Shown: positions 1-11,683 of the stretch, one piece after another
Position numbering within the stretch: the stretch's first letter is position 1
Layout: each line of letters opens with the position of its first letter
Notes under the pieces: generated by a model
Told to the model about the DNA's origin: nothing
Databases searched by the model: none
The model's input: only the letters and a program-made list of their open reading frames with translations
Source of the DNA: Tenodera sinensis
Lineage: Eukaryota > Arthropoda > Insecta > Mantodea > Mantidae
Assembly (NCBI GenBank): GCA_030765045.1
Contig: CM060967.1
Coordinates: 121,639,934-121,703,933, forward strand
DNA length: 64,000 nucleotides
Direction: 5' to 3'
Translations under genes and position numbers: made by a program

Positions 1-270
1 CATTGCAGGTCTTCTCTTCTGCTGTTCCCTGTATTATAATTCAGAGCTCTTTTTGATCGTATTTCGTCTTCCATCCCTTTCACATGACCAAACCAAAATA
101 GCTGGCTGGTTTCTATTCTCTCAGCACTTATAAAAATCCTTCGGGTCCGTCTTTGACTTTCTGTATTTGACACAAGTTGTAAGTTAGAGATCCTACATGT
201 TCTCCTTACAAAATCCATTTCTACCGTCTCAGATATCCTTTTTCTTTCTCCAATAGTCGTCAACGTTGAG
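1..270 (-). pseudogene. LINE ORF2 C-terminal remnant
   Basis: Read on the minus strand, the bases from about 260 down to 1 give a continuous coding-like frame containing EMDFVRRTCRISNLQL and, further on, LFWFGHVKGMEDE. The arrangement (an RRTC segment, then an ERIE segment, then WFGHV-x-M) is the usual C-terminal tail behind the reverse transcriptase of many arthropod non-LTR retrotransposons. No polymerase motifs are present because the frame runs towards the window edge. It is a 3' fragment; the clade cannot be decided from so short a piece. Confidence 0.55.
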
Positions 271-447
271 ACAGTGGCGTAACCTGAAAATGCCGCATAG
301 GCATGCAACTGAAACATAGAAGCGATTCCAACTTTTTCTCTTTGAAGACGCTTGCGTAATTAGGGGTTTTAAAAGGAAGTAATAGCAAGGTCTAATTCTG
401 AAAAAAATTATTTTAGAATAACCAAATTTTAGTGAATTTAGTTTAAA

Positions 448-580
448 TTATCATCGTCATCATCAACATCATTATTATCATCATTATTATCATCATTATT
501 ATTACTATTATTGCTATTAGTATTGTTACTATTATTACTATTACTGTTATTATTGTTATTGTTATTATTGTTGTTACATA
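448..580. repeat. ATT/ATC-type trinucleotide microsatellite
   Basis: An imperfect array of ATC, ATT, GTT and ACT triplets. It creates a spurious poly-Asn/Asp reading frame on the minus strand. The neighbouring stretches 271-447 and 581-749 hold nothing I recognise. Confidence 0.85.
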
Positions 581-749
581 TATTAGTCATAAACTTACCT
601 TTTAATAAAAAGTAAAAGTTTTGTTGCATGTTTGTTTTTGAACATTTGGTTATGTAGATTTTGAATTTTACATTACAAACTTTATGTAGTTTCTGTACCG
701 GAAACCGTACATATAGTATGTCGCCGGTATCCGGCGGCAGTTTGATTGC

Positions 750-1247
750 CATATGTTTAAGATATTTTTATTATAAATGAAACGTACATATATCTTGAAT
801 TTTCTGGCTATAGCCCACGTAGCCCTATTTACTCTGGATGACTTTTGCATGACTGGTAAACCGTAAGAGATATGTAAATCTTACTAAAACACACAGTTTG
901 TCTGAATACATTTTTTTCTTTTCTTTTTTTGTAAAGAGAAGCATTTTGGAGATATTCCAGACTGTGTGAGTTTTGGGGAACTTACACTTCTGTTAAATGG
1001 AACATCGTTATTCATTTCTTTAATTGTTAACCATACAAATAGAACGAAATTTCAACACTTTAAAAGATTTGACTATCGCTCAAAGCCTCTGTATTCCCGT
1101 ATTCCATTGCACCTACAAGGAGATAAGCACTAAGATAATTTCTGAAAATGTCTCACGTAACACGAAGAAGATACGAGAATAATAGATTGTAAAAATGGTT
1201 AGCACAAGAGAAGAGAAAGTCATGTGAGTGCAACACATCAGATTTTT
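750..1247 (-). repeat. Family M copy M1 (partial)
   Basis: Matches the minus orientation of family M (defined at copy 31808-32668) from the central GACAAATGAAATGTATAT-type segment through the GCACCTACAAGGA segment to the end AGAGAAAGTCATGTGAGTGC. The other end is missing. Confidence 0.8.
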
Positions 1248-1389
1248 AATTAAATGTGTTAAATATGTTTAAGGGAAAATAATTATACATACAATTCTTC
1301 ATAATGTAATGGATTTTCATGCTTAAAGTTATTACAAACTAGTACTACATAGAGTTAATATAGTGTTAAAGAAAGTTGCTTCACATTTC

Positions 1390-1625
1390 GTCCGGGCCGT
1401 AGCCAAGTGGTTAGACTATTCGCTTCTCACCAAAGCGGTCCTGGTTCGATCCCTGGCAACCACATGTGGGATTTGTGTTGGACGAAGCGGTGCTGGGGCG
1501 GGTTTCCTCCGGGTTCTCCGGTTTCCCCGGTCGTTTCTTTCCACCAGTGCTTCATCTTCATTCCAGGTATCATCAGTGTCGTATGTAGTAAAAATGGGCG
1601 TTAAACACTACACACACACCGCTAC
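1390..1625 (+). repeat. tRNA-derived SINE, family A, partial
   Basis: The tRNA-like head has an A box (TAGCCAAGTGGTTAGA) and a B box (GGTTCGATCCC); the anticodon region CTTCTCACC is Glu-like. It is followed by the family A core (CCGGGTTCTCCGGTTTCCCC). The body diverges after about 1560 and the usual 3' part (ACCTGGTGCTTGGCTGA, seen in copies at 39000 and 63213) is absent. 1626-2084 holds nothing recognised. Confidence 0.75.
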
Positions 1626-2084
1626 ACGTTTTCTTGAAGTTCACTCATTTCACACTTTTAAGGAAATTCAAATATCTACGTATTTAGTATAGCATGCCTT
1701 TTAAATGATTTATTTGAGCTTTTGCGACTAGCTAATAACTAGCCATAACTGAAGTAATATTCACATTTTAAAATCTCACACAAATGTGGTAACGTTACAA
1801 CCTAAGGTAAAAACCATAAGGTTTACGATATGTGTGAATAATTCGACACTGTGATACAGGGTTACCAACCCTTACGATAATTATGGGGGTGTACGATAAT
1901 TTCATTGCCAGCGAAATATTTTCACTGGTTTGTTGCACCAGCGAAATGAAATTAATTACAAATAGCGACACCACTTTTGCCCTCATGACTTGTCTCCACC
2001 CCTCTAAGGCAACCATTTCATATCCTACTAATCCTTCTACCCTATGTCCTCTTGTTACCATCCTCTGGTAATCTCAATTAAGGA

Positions 2085-2490
2085 GGCACTGTTCAGAAAA
2101 TTGATGATCAATGGAGAGAACTCGGAATACGTGATATTCCGTATGAAATAAAGAACATGCCTGAACCTGGCAGTTTCTGGAGTGCTGTTAAACACGTTTC
2201 ATCTTGGTAGAAATACTGATTTCAAAGAACTGGCGGAGGTTGCATTATCAGAGATTTTATTGCCCCACAGAAACACTTCTTGTAAGAGTTTTTTATAAAC
2301 TAGGTTTAAAAAATCAAAATTAGATACAGATTGGCACTAAATACGATGAATCGACTTATTCTGTCATCTCAGCTTATGAAGGAATGTGGTGGGTGCACAA
2401 ATCTACAAGCCACTGGGGTGTTAAAGTTTATCCCAACAAATTTGTATAATGCTGCAACAGTTGAGGAAGATGATAAACTTTCAGATGAAT
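2085..2490 (+). pseudogene. hAT-like transposase C-terminal remnant
   Basis: Coding-like fragments appear in shifting plus frames: KIDDQWRELGIRDIPYEIKN and SFWSAVKHV, then TDFKELAEVALSEILLPHRN, then RLALNTMNRLILSSQLMKE. This order (D-x-W-R segment, F-W segment, L-x-L-P-H segment, then R-L-x-x-x-T-x-N-x-L) is what I remember from the C-terminal region of hAT-related proteins of vertebrate and insect genomes. Several stops and frameshifts break it. Identification rests on recalled family patterns, so it is tentative. Confidence 0.4.
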
Positions 2491-2612
2491 AGTGCGAGAA
2501 ACGTAAGTGCTAAAGTTGTAATACTGGTTGAGGTCATCAATCTTGTAAGTGGATACGATTAATATCAATAATATTAATCAAACTGCGTAAGGTTTCACGG
2601 CCGGTATCATAA

Positions 2613-2761
2613 TGTAGAAACTGATTATCCGGGCTTGTGGGCCGTGGTCTAGTCAGGAAACTCCTTCCAGACGTTTCATCCGAAGCTGCGTCGAACGAAA
2701 CGTCTGGAAGGAGTTTCCTGACTAGACCACAGCCCACAAGCCCGGATAATCAGTTTCTACA
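2613..2761. repeat. 149-bp near-perfect palindrome (foldback)
   Basis: Two arms of about 64 bases are reverse complements with a single C/T mismatch near 2642, separated by a loop of about 21 bases centred near 2687. Each arm carries AAACGTCTGGAAGGAGTTTC next to the loop. The left flank (TTTCACGGCCGG, 2592-2603) looks like part of the same dispersed repeat. A CGAAACGTC string like the 3' core of hammerhead ribozymes occurs at the loop edge, but no CTGATGA box is visible. Confidence 0.85.
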
Positions 2762-3333
2762 TCAATAATATTACATTTTCATAAGTGTTATGCTGATACA
2801 TTTATTGTTGTAGCATTTGGTTTATGATGTACGATAATTTTGAATCCAAATCTATAATTCTGAGTGGCCAGTAAGATCATTTTACTTTTAAATATTGGCA
2901 ACCCTGCTGTGATATAAACACATGTTATGTTCTTGGCATCACATCACGGGTGCCAGTAGCCTTTCATGTTTTAGTTGAGATTAATACTGAATTAGTTATC
3001 TAATGACAACAAAAGTGGGTTGGAAAGCCTAATTACATTACTTAAGAAAATTTATAAGCAAGAGGGGGAATTGGATAGGCTAATTACAGTGCGAGAATGA
3101 TGTCATTTTTTTGCTTTTAGCATAACCACTTAATTGCTTGCCTCTTTTCTCTCGTACTGTGTAACGCTAGTGCAATTATTTCGTCTTTTACTTTCTCTAG
3201 TGCGTATGTACATGAGGTTACTTGGGGAAGTAGACATTTTGGAATACCCTAAATCCAAATTAAAAAAGGAGAAAAGTTTTGCGTATCTGTGAACAGCTAA
3301 ATTTGAAAATGAAAAGTTCAGCATCTCTTTGAA

Positions 3334-3336
<3 letters not shown>
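2762..3336. other. unassigned AT-rich stretch
   Basis: No gene, repeat family or RNA recognised. Confidence 0.4.

Positions 3337-3392
<56 letters not shown>
3337..3392. repeat. (GA)28 microsatellite
   Basis: A pure GA dinucleotide array of 56 bases. It gives spurious Arg-Glu and Leu-Ser frames on both strands. 3393-3715 contains nothing recognised. Confidence 0.95.
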
Positions 3393-3395
<3 letters not shown>

Positions 3396-3716
3396 CCACA
3401 CCCCATACTTACTACTTGGCAAAGCGTTGGGGTCTATTGCCCTTGGCTGTCGTGCGACACGATCGCTTCTTATATTGTTTATTAGAACACCGAAATAATA
3501 GTAACATGATGTATAGTCAGTGATAAAACACAAATAGATGATCTCTCGCGCCTGCCGATATATGAGATGATGATGTCCTGAAGATACGATTGCACCTGAA
3601 CAGAGTGTACATACACAGTCTCGCCGTATTTGCGCGATAAGCTCACGTAAACAGCTGGGAAGTTTCACATTCTTCCAGATACGCTTCATGGCTTTGCCAA
3701 GTAGTACATGAAGTTT

Positions 3717-4263
3717 GATCTCCTCAAAAATGGCTCTAACGTCTTCATTAAATACAATATGTCTAAGATATTCTTATGACAAATGAAATATATATAACCT
3801 TCATTTTCTGGGAATTTCCTCAGAAACCCTTTGTAATGGGGGTAACTTTTGTATATCTGGTGAAGTCGTAACAGATAGACAAAATCTTACTGCACCAGAA
3901 ACGTGAGTATTGTTAAAATATATGATTTATACCTAATGTATTTTTTTTTGGAGTGACCATTTCGGAGATATTCCTCCTTATTTGTATTTACTTTTAGTGC
4001 TTATTACTTTTCTCAAATGGGAAGTATTTATTCACCCTTATATCTCTTGTGCATATAAAGAGAACAGAATTTCAAAAGCATTTAATGGTGACCAGCTCTC
4101 TCAAAGCCTCTGTGTTCCATATTCTCCTTGAAATCACAAGAATATGAGTAATGAGATAATTACTGCAAATGTTTATCATGTTTAACATGAAGAAGCTAGA
4201 GGAATAAGTGTTTGTAAGAATAGTTTTCACAGGAGTAGAGAAAGTCTTCTGAGTGCAATACAA
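3717..4263 (-). repeat. Family M copy M2 (partial)
   Basis: Minus orientation from AAAATGGCTCTAACG to the terminal GTAGAGAAAGTCTTCTGAGTG. Moderately diverged; the tip with the hairpin is missing. Confidence 0.75.
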
Positions 4264-4454
4264 CGACTGGAAATTACACGTGGAATAATCTCTCTGAATT
4301 TCTAATCAATTCAAAGCAGAGATTATGGGAATTAAAAACTGAATGCAGGGGAAAAAATAAACCTTCGAGATTTTTTTTTAAACATATACTTCATAACTGT
4401 CAATTAATTGGACCGTATATTTATTGAACGGTGCTCCCGTGCAATTGTAAAAGG

Positions 4455-4705
4455 TTTTATGTGTTGAACTCACATGACTTCCTTTACTCACTCTCGTGCA
4501 AATTATTCCTTTTATCTACTTCATGTTAATCGTCATAGGTCATATCGGATGAATGGATGAAATGATCTTTCATTTGTCACGAAAATAACTTAAACATATG
4601 CTACTTTAATGTCAGAGCCAGTTCTTTAGAAAATAAACATTTACGGAAAATGTTCCTTATAAGACTAATTAGTGCTGCAAGGATGTTCTTCAAAATATTC
4701 CCTCT
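4455..4705 (+). repeat. Diverged family M fragments
   Basis: Contains TGTGTTGAACTCACATGACTT (the family M start) at about 4460 and later CATTTGTCACGAAAATAACTT and TCTTCAAAATATTCC, in the right order but with large gaps. The rest of 4264-5228 is unassigned. Confidence 0.45.
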
Positions 4706-6152
4706 AAGAGTTTTTTTTTTCTAAAATGCTTTTTTTGGGGTTCATTGGGGACTCAAAGCATTTGTAGGGCTGTTAGCAGTTTAATGGCAGATACTTTGAT
4801 AATTGGTACCTTAGGACTATGTATGCACTTCGGTGAGTTGCTTTTCTCTCTTCAAGTAAGACTTCCCACAAACTAATCACATAGTTCACTACCTGGTGAC
4901 TTCTCTATGGTCGTAATTACTCCATGAAATGAACAACGGCTGTCAGATAGACTCCGTGTTGCTTCACACCTCAATACGTGACCTCGTGGCCTAGATATTT
5001 TGAGGTCATTGACCTTCAGAAAGCATTGAAACTCGGTTCCGGTGAACCATTCACGATCACGAGGCCGTTATGCCTTCAGTATCATGCCTAAGTACAGATT
5101 ACAACCAACTTGAAAACAAACAACAATTATTAAGTAAAGTTATAAGTTCGCAAATTACGCAAATGTTGATGCAATATGTTTATTACACTGTGCAATTATC
5201 TGCATTTATATCCCTAAACACTGAAAAATTTGATGTGTTGCACTCACATGACTTTCTCCACTCTTGTACTAATTTATGTTACAAACTGTTATTCCTCTAA
5301 TTTGTTCGTGTTAGTCGACAAACTTTTGCAGAAATCAACTTATCGCTCAATTTTCTTGTAGGTGCAAGAGAAATATGGGAATACAGTAGGCTTTAAGCGA
5401 TAGCCAAATGTTTTAAGCATGGCCGCTATATGAAGGCTTTGAAATTACTCTCTTTTCACGGCCAAGAGATAAAAAAGTGAATAACAATCTTCCGTTTGAG
5501 AAAAGTTTAAGTATGCAAACTTCACACAAATAACAACGAATATTTTCGAAATAGTTAGCTTTACAAAAAATTGCATTGGGACATAACTTCTGTTTTTAGT
5601 AAGATCAGAAATGTTGTATAGTGAGATTTGGTCTATCTGTTATAGTTTAGCAGTTATACAAAGACATCAAGAGTACACAGGACTACATGGACTATAAAAT
5701 ATAATATAAAATTCACAATATACATTTCATTTTTCATAAAAATGTCTTAAACATACTGCACTTTAATCGAAATCGTTAGAGCCATTTTTGAGAAAGTTGA
5801 AATTTTCAAGAAATTTTCCATGTAAAGGATACTGCAGGGTAGAGGAATTTTCTTTAAAATATTTTTGAAATATAAACTAAATCCTTAGCGCAACAGCCCA
5901 TGAAGGGCCAAGGCTTGCCACCCAGCCGCTGCGTGTCACATCTGTGCCCACTATCGGCTTCATTGGTGGGATACAGTACTGGGTGGGGGGACGTGGTCAG
6001 CGCCCCGAGCTCTCCCGGCCAACGGCCTCCTCGATCTGGGGCCGCTATTTCTCCATCAAGTAGCTCCTCATTTGGTTCCCCCGGTACCTAACGAGGCTGA
6101 GTGCACCACGTGCCATGCCTCCCAGAGGGTATAAAATCCCCATGCTGGTATC

Positions 6153-6163
6153 GTGGATTGAAC
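6153..6163. repeat. Target site duplication of Jockey element, left copy
   Basis: GTGGATTGAAC, identical to 17578-17588. It lies in the B box of the host SINE. Confidence 0.9.
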
Positions 6164-6197
6164 ATTCTCGCGTCGTCGTTCGACCAGAGCGGACGTG
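6164..6197 (+). promoter_or_regulatory. Internal Pol II promoter of the Jockey element (Inr + DPE)
   Basis: The first base of the element, A6164, sits in CATTCT, an initiator-like sequence. GGACGT starts at 6191, exactly +28 from it, matching the downstream promoter element consensus RGWYV(T) at its required distance. Jockey-type elements are known to use such TATA-less internal promoters. A TATAAAA at 6130-6136 lies in the host SINE, outside the element, and is probably incidental. Confidence 0.75.
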
Positions 6198-6575
6198 ATT
6201 TGCTTCTCACTGGTGGAAAGACGGTATCCAGAAAGCTGACTCGCCGAAGCAGGAGATCCCGTGCCGACTTGGTGGAGTGTTGTGGTGTGCGTCGGTGGAT
6301 TGCACGCTTCAATCTACGGACTAATACATTATATTAGTCACAGTACAATTTGGTGTAGTTCCTAAAGGGGCTTGGCAAGCAAGCTTTGGAACTCACCACA
6401 GGCTAGCTTCCCGGAGTGGCATAGAAAGCTACTCAGGTATTTCCCTTTTCTTCCTACTCTTTTGCTTTATTCTTTCTTTCCTTGACAGACTTTCAGACTG
6501 ACGACTTACGTGACAGCGGGCTCACAAGATCCTAGCCAAGGGTTGACGGCTTTGTGCCTGAAACCTCGAGCCGAA

Positions 6576-8255
6576 ATGGCTCGCAAAGGCGCCGCCTTAG
6601 AGGAGGTGCGGTCCTCTGTGAGCAGCCGGAGGGCAACCGCGCTTACTGTCGATGATGGACAATTACCTTCGACATCATCCTCATATAGATCTTTATCACC
6701 TGAAGCAGTGGAGCCAAATAGGAAGCGCTCCAAGACCGATACGCAAAAGCGTAAGTGCTCTACTCCACGCCACATACCCATGGCAGATTTAGAGAGCCTG
6801 GGTTCAAACAATCCCTTACCTGAATCTGACTCCGAGTCCGATATGGAGCTGGGGGAGTTTACGGTTGTGGAGAACCGTAAACGAGGAAAACAGACGCCAT
6901 CACCAAATATGATGCAACATGCACAGGATGTTGAATCATCCATGATGCAACATCCTCAGAATGTTGCATCATCCCAAGCCAAGAAGGGGCCAAGAATTCC
7001 GCCAATCATTGCGGACGTATTCCCTAACCATGTTAGGGTAATGCGTACATTGGCCAAACACCTCAAGTATACTTTTGAGGCAAAAAGGAAGCCTAAGAGC
7101 GTCCATATCCTCACCCACAGTTTGGGTGATTTAGAAACCGCTAAGTTGGTGTTACGAGAAATGAACATAACGTTCTACTCGTACTCACCACAACGTCCAT
7201 ACATTGAGCGTCGAGTCATCAGAGGCTTAGACTCAGAGTGCACCCCTGATGAAATCAAAACTGCACTTAAAGAAGAACATGGCATAACTGTCAATTCAGT
7301 GGCACAGTTGAAGAGAACCGTTAATACCGCGGGGGGTATTAACAAAGTTCCTATGCCACTATTCTTGGTAGTACTTGACAAAGTACTTAACCAAGAAGTA
7401 CAACCAATTGACACGGTAAGGAAACTAATTTTCACTGTAGTCAAAGTGGAAAGGTATTGTGGCAGAGAGGGACCTGTGCAATGTTACCGATGCATGGGGT
7501 ACAATCACTCCAGCATGATGTGTGAGCGAAAGCTTACATGTCTGCGGTGTGCAGGGAACCACTTGCTAGAGAACTGCCCTAAACCTAGGGAAGAGTGCAA
7601 GTGCGCTAATTGTGATGGTACACACGTAAGTGTGTACAAAGGATGCTCCACAAGAAAAAAGATCATAGAGAGCCGCCGCAAGAACCGCCCCGATGATCAA
7701 GTGGTTTGCCCAGGTGTGTCCTTTTCCAATGCCTTAAATAAGGCAGAGTCCACTCTGCGTCGAGTGGAACAAGAGGCTGCTACACCAAAAAGCGATTCCC
7801 CTTCAAATTCTGTGCCACCACCTCCAGGTCCTATAGAACAGTCAACAGTGCCTAAACCCCCTGCACCAAAACCACGCAGGAAGAGGAGGAATAGAAAACC
7901 TAGGCAGAGCAAATCTTCTGCCCCCAATGTAACTTCGGAGCCAGAAGCTCCTGTAATAACTACAGACGTTCCTGTAGAGGCAGAGCCTATTTCCAAGGTT
8001 AGGGATATACCCCCTACCCCTATTCCACCAATGCCTAACACGGCAACATCCTCCTCCACACTTGCGACTATTTCGCAAAGAGACCTTGAGGAATTTAGCT
8101 CTTTATCCTCATGGTTTGGGGATTTAATAAACAAGGCGTTACCTGCTCTGAGAAACTGTAAGATGCAGTTGAAAAACCCCAACCTGACCCCCATGCAGAA
8201 GCATTCTATCTTGCTTCAGACACTGGAACAGCTCTACCCCAACTCCGCTCAATAA
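6576..8255 (+). CDS. Jockey ORF1: Gag-like zinc-knuckle protein
   Basis: RNA-binding Gag-like protein that packages the LINE transcript. The start is taken as ATG 6576 (protein begins MARKGAALEE); the frame is open upstream to 6510 but without an earlier ATG. About 559 residues. The N-terminal third is Ser/Glu-rich with a basic patch (NRKRSKTDTQKRK). A central segment beginning SYSPQRPYIERRVIRGLDSE resembles the PRE_C2HC-associated region of Jockey proteins. Three zinc knuckles follow (starting CYRCMGYNH, CLRCAGNH and CANCDGTH). The C-terminal part is Pro-rich with a basic block (KPRRKRRNRKPR). The stop codon overlaps the ORF2 start as TAATG. No damage seen. Confidence 0.88.
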   Translation: MARKGAALEEVRSSVSSRRATALTVDDGQLPSTSSSYRSLSPEAVEPNRKRSKTDTQKRKCSTPRHIPMADLESLGSNNPLPESDSESDMELGEFTVVENRKRGKQTPSPNMMQHAQDVESSMMQHPQNVASSQAKKGPRIPPIIADVFPNHVRVMRTLAKHLKYTFEAKRKPKSVHILTHSLGDLETAKLVLREMNITFYSYSPQRPYIERRVIRGLDSECTPDEIKTALKEEHGITVNSVAQLKRTVNTAGGINKVPMPLFLVVLDKVLNQEVQPIDTVRKLIFTVVKVERYCGREGPVQCYRCMGYNHSSMMCERKLTCLRCAGNHLLENCPKPREECKCANCDGTHVSVYKGCSTRKKIIESRRKNRPDDQVVCPGVSFSNALNKAESTLRRVEQEAATPKSDSPSNSVPPPPGPIEQSTVPKPPAPKPRRKRRNRKPRQSKSSAPNVTSEPEAPVITTDVPVEAEPISKVRDIPPTPIPPMPNTATSSSTLATISQRDLEEFSSLSSWFGDLINKALPALRNCKMQLKNPNLTPMQKHSILLQTLEQLYPNSAQ

Positions 8256-10884
8256 TGGCTGGAAGACATGTCCGGAGACCATTTAGAGCTGCGATTTGGA
8301 ACGCAAACGGACTACGGAGTCATTACCCAAATATTTCTAATTTTGTACAGTACTTCGGAATCGACATTCTGATGGTCTGTGAAACTCATTTGGATGCTGC
8401 CACCAACTTCTCCCTCCCTAATTACGTCACCCATCGGTCTGATAGGGTTGGCCGACAAGGGGGAGGTACAGCCATCTTTGTTAAGAACCATATTACACAT
8501 AAGCCTTTCCCTCTTCCACCACTTCAGCATGTAGAAGCCTGTGCTATTAGGCTATCTTTAGGTGGTCTAGATACATTGCTGATAGTGGCATATGACCCCC
8601 CTGATCACCGCTTCTATGAAGCAGATTACACGGCTTTATTAAACCTCCACCCTGTGGTCTGCATTGCAGGTGACCTAAATGCAAAACATGTCAACTGACA
8701 TAGTCGTGCCACCAATGCGAAGGGGCGAGGACTATTCCGCCTTATAAGCGGTAACCCAAGCCTCATAGCTCATGGACCAAGAGAGCCCACTTTTCATCCT
8801 GCCCGAGGGAGACCGGACGTGCTGGATATTATGGTCACCAAAAACTTTAGATTCCACATAGACCTGACGACAGTCAATGAACTGGATTCTGACCACGATC
8901 CTGTATTAATCGACACCAATGTTAACATGTCAGCATTGGTAACTCCTGATTGGTCGTATGAGGTAGACTGGGATGCAGCCGTCCTTGAACTGAACCAATT
9001 AGTGGATCCCAGACCGCACATAAATTCTATCGAGTCGTTAGAATTAGCGGCGAATGCATTCTCCCGACAAATATCAAATGTGATACGAGGGCACACTTAC
9101 CGCATTCCTTGCAATACTCCTAACCCCACAACCATCCCAAACGAACTCCGACTGTTGCTAAGAGCTAAGTCAACAGTTCGGAAGCTTTGGCAGCGTTTCC
9201 GCCTTCCCAGATTGCAGGCAATTTATCTGCGATTTAAGACCCTGGCTAGACGCCTCTTACGTGCACATCGCAAAGACGCCTGGGAAAACACCATGAGGAA
9301 CGTAAACCTCTCTGAAAAGAAGCCCTGGCGGATAATTAAATCCCTGAGAAGGGACAAAACGCTATATCAGCATCCTATACATGGCACTCGCGGGAGATTA
9401 TCTTTCGAACCGCAAGAGAAAGCCACTGACTTCGCGGACTATTTAGAGTCCCAATTTGAGCCCCGAGAGGACATAGAAGATGAGGACTTTTCAGAACTAG
9501 TTGAGGCAACGGTGGATTACCTCTATGAGGATCCTCCACCACCTCACGAGGCGACTCGCATACCAATTGTCACACCAAGGCAAGTTTCCTCGCAAATTAG
9601 GTGTCTCAAACCCAACAAATCCCCTGGATATGATGGTGTTACGACACATATGTTACAACACCTGCCTCGCAAAGCCATTATCCACTTGACGAGAATTTAC
9701 AATGCTTGCCTGTATCTCCGACACTTCCCTACTGTTTGGAAGGAAGCGAGGATGATTTGCATATTGAAACCAGGCAAGGATCCCAAGTTTCCATCAAGTT
9801 ACCGTTCTATAAGTCTACTCCCAATAATCTCAAAAATTTTTGAAAAACTTCTACTGTCCCGTCTAACCCCTCTATTTGAGGAAAGGAGGCTCATTCCGGA
9901 TCATCAGTTCGGATTCCGTCAAGGCCATTCCACTACCTTACAGCTCCTGCGTCTTGTTGAGAGGGCTTCCCTGGGTTTCCAGGAAAACTTCAAAACTGTC
10001 GCAGTACTTCTGGATGTGGATAAGGCCTTTGCAACAACATGGCACCAGGGCCTACTGTACAAACTTAGAGATGCAAATCTCCACTCCCCCTACCTGACCC
10101 TCACAGCCAGTTTCCTTCGTGACCGCACTTTCAGGGTGCGAGTGGAGGGCAGGTTATCAACTATCAGACCAATAGCGGCCGGAGTACCGGAAGGTAGTGT
10201 TCTATCGCCACTGCTCTTTGCCGCATACATGTCTGACTTCCCCGTTGAACCCAGCACTGTTACGTGCCAATATGCCGATGACGTCCTCATACTGGCCCGT
10301 AACAAGAATCTACGTTACTGCCTTCCCCCATTGCAAAGACACCTAGATGCCATTGAGAGTTGGAGTGAAAAGTGGAGAATGGGAATCAGTCCACAGAAAA
10401 GCTCTGCTTTTGTGTTAGGCAAAATTCATTCCTGGAGACCAGAAAGGGACCTGACACTTGGTCAGAGGAGAATCCCTTGGGTCAACGCAGCCAAGTATCT
10501 TGGTGTACAACTAGACCGAGGACTTACCTTCACCAAACATGTCACAGCTAAAGCTGCCCAAGGTCACGGAGCTCTGGGAAAGCTCTATCCCATCTTTAGG
10601 TCAACTATGCCTACACGACTTAAACTACGCATTTATCGTGCGATCATCCCTCCCCTGATCCTGTATGGATGCGAGGCATGGGGATTCGTGGCTCAAACCA
10701 CCATCCGCAGACTGCAAGTCGTGCAGAACAGGGCCCTTAGGATGATCTACGATACTGACCGTAGATTTTCTTCCCATATTCTCCATACTCATTCTGGCAT
10801 TCCATATATTGTGGATGTTGTGCGAGATAGAGCCCGCTCTATGTATGCGAAACTTACACCACACCCTAACCAGCTGGTGAATAC
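8255..10884 (+). pseudogene. Jockey ORF2: endonuclease/reverse transcriptase, broken
   Basis: Starts at ATG 8255 within TAATG, so it is probably translated by termination-reinitiation. The N-terminal APE-type endonuclease shows WNANGL, the catalytic Glu in CETHL, GDLNAKH and, further on, SDHDPVL. An in-frame TGA at 8696-8698 interrupts it just after GDLNAKHVN; the frame then continues without a shift. The reverse transcriptase has KPNKSPGYDG, LLDVDKAF, GVPEGSVLSP and YADD (10270-10281). Family members usually have FD where this copy has KAFATTW, and GVPQG where it has GVPEG. At 10884 the frame is cut by the LTR element; it resumes at 17148, meets TAA at 17155-17157, and a further in-frame basic stretch ends at TAA 17218-17220. 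Confidence 0.88.
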
Positions 10885-11670
10885 TGAAGCTGTAAAATCG
10901 TTGTGTCCTAGTTATTGCCTCGCCATTTGAAGCTGAAGTCGTTGGTGACGTGACGTTGCCCTTCGATGTAGCTCGCCCCGGCTAGTTCTGCATAAGATCT
11001 CTTTATCTCGGGTTTGCGTAAGTGTAATGGACAACCCAAGAACAACTTTATATATTGTTTATTTTCTTTTTTTTTAAATATTTTCAGGAGTTATGCCGAA
11101 AATATTTGTATCTGTAGAGGCATCGCCATCACATCCGCGCAGCACGAACTCCCGTACTGGTCTCTGGTTGAGTACTGACTAGACGCTTCTCTCTTACCCA
11201 CGCTAAGAAAACCGTTCGCTCCATTTGAATGTCATGACGTCATCCAAGAAAGCCTCGTATCCAAAATGCTATTTCCTTTTCCCGCAATTTAGAAATGTCC
11301 CTTTCTATTATAACATGTTCTTTTATGAATTTCAAATATATAATTACTTTTTTAGGATTAAACGATGTTTACTTTATATTTTATTAGATATCTCGCGCGA
11401 CTTTTAAGGTTTGTAGAACTGACTTTCGAACGTGTATTTAAACTATGTGGTATGACGTCATGACTCGTTAATTTCAAACCAATAATGCGTTTATTCTACA
11501 AATTTAACGACTATTATTTACTCATATCTTGCTCACCTTACAACACTTCCTGCTATATTATCTATTTATGTTATTACTCAATATTTATCGCAAATCTCAT
11601 ATCCGGCAATTAAATTAAAACGTGTCTTTTTCAAAAGCCCATTCGATCGGAAATCTAAATTTCGGTATCA
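10885..11670 (-). repeat. 3' LTR of the gypsy-type element
   Basis: 786 bases, plus-strand ends TGAAGCTG and GGTATCA. On the minus (element) strand a TATATAAAG lies near 11054-11046 with AATAAA-like sequence just upstream. A 60-codon frame present in both LTRs (11225-11407, 16698-16880) is probably meaningless. Confidence 0.93.
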
Positions 11671-11683
11671 AATGCCCCCATTT
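11671..11683 (-). other. Candidate polypurine tract
   Basis: On the minus strand AAATGGGGGCATT abuts the 3' LTR start (TGATACC). Position fits a plus-strand primer; the trailing CATT is not purine, so the exact edge is uncertain. Confidence 0.5.

Noticed and set aside
438..752. 104-codon poly-Asn/Asp frame
   Set aside because: It is the trinucleotide array read on the minus strand.
6510..6575. Upstream extension of Jockey ORF1
   Set aside because: Opens with GTG; the first ATG of the frame is at 6576.
11225..11407. 60-codon frame repeated at 16698-16880
   Set aside because: Identical because the LTRs are identical; antisense to the element and without coding character.
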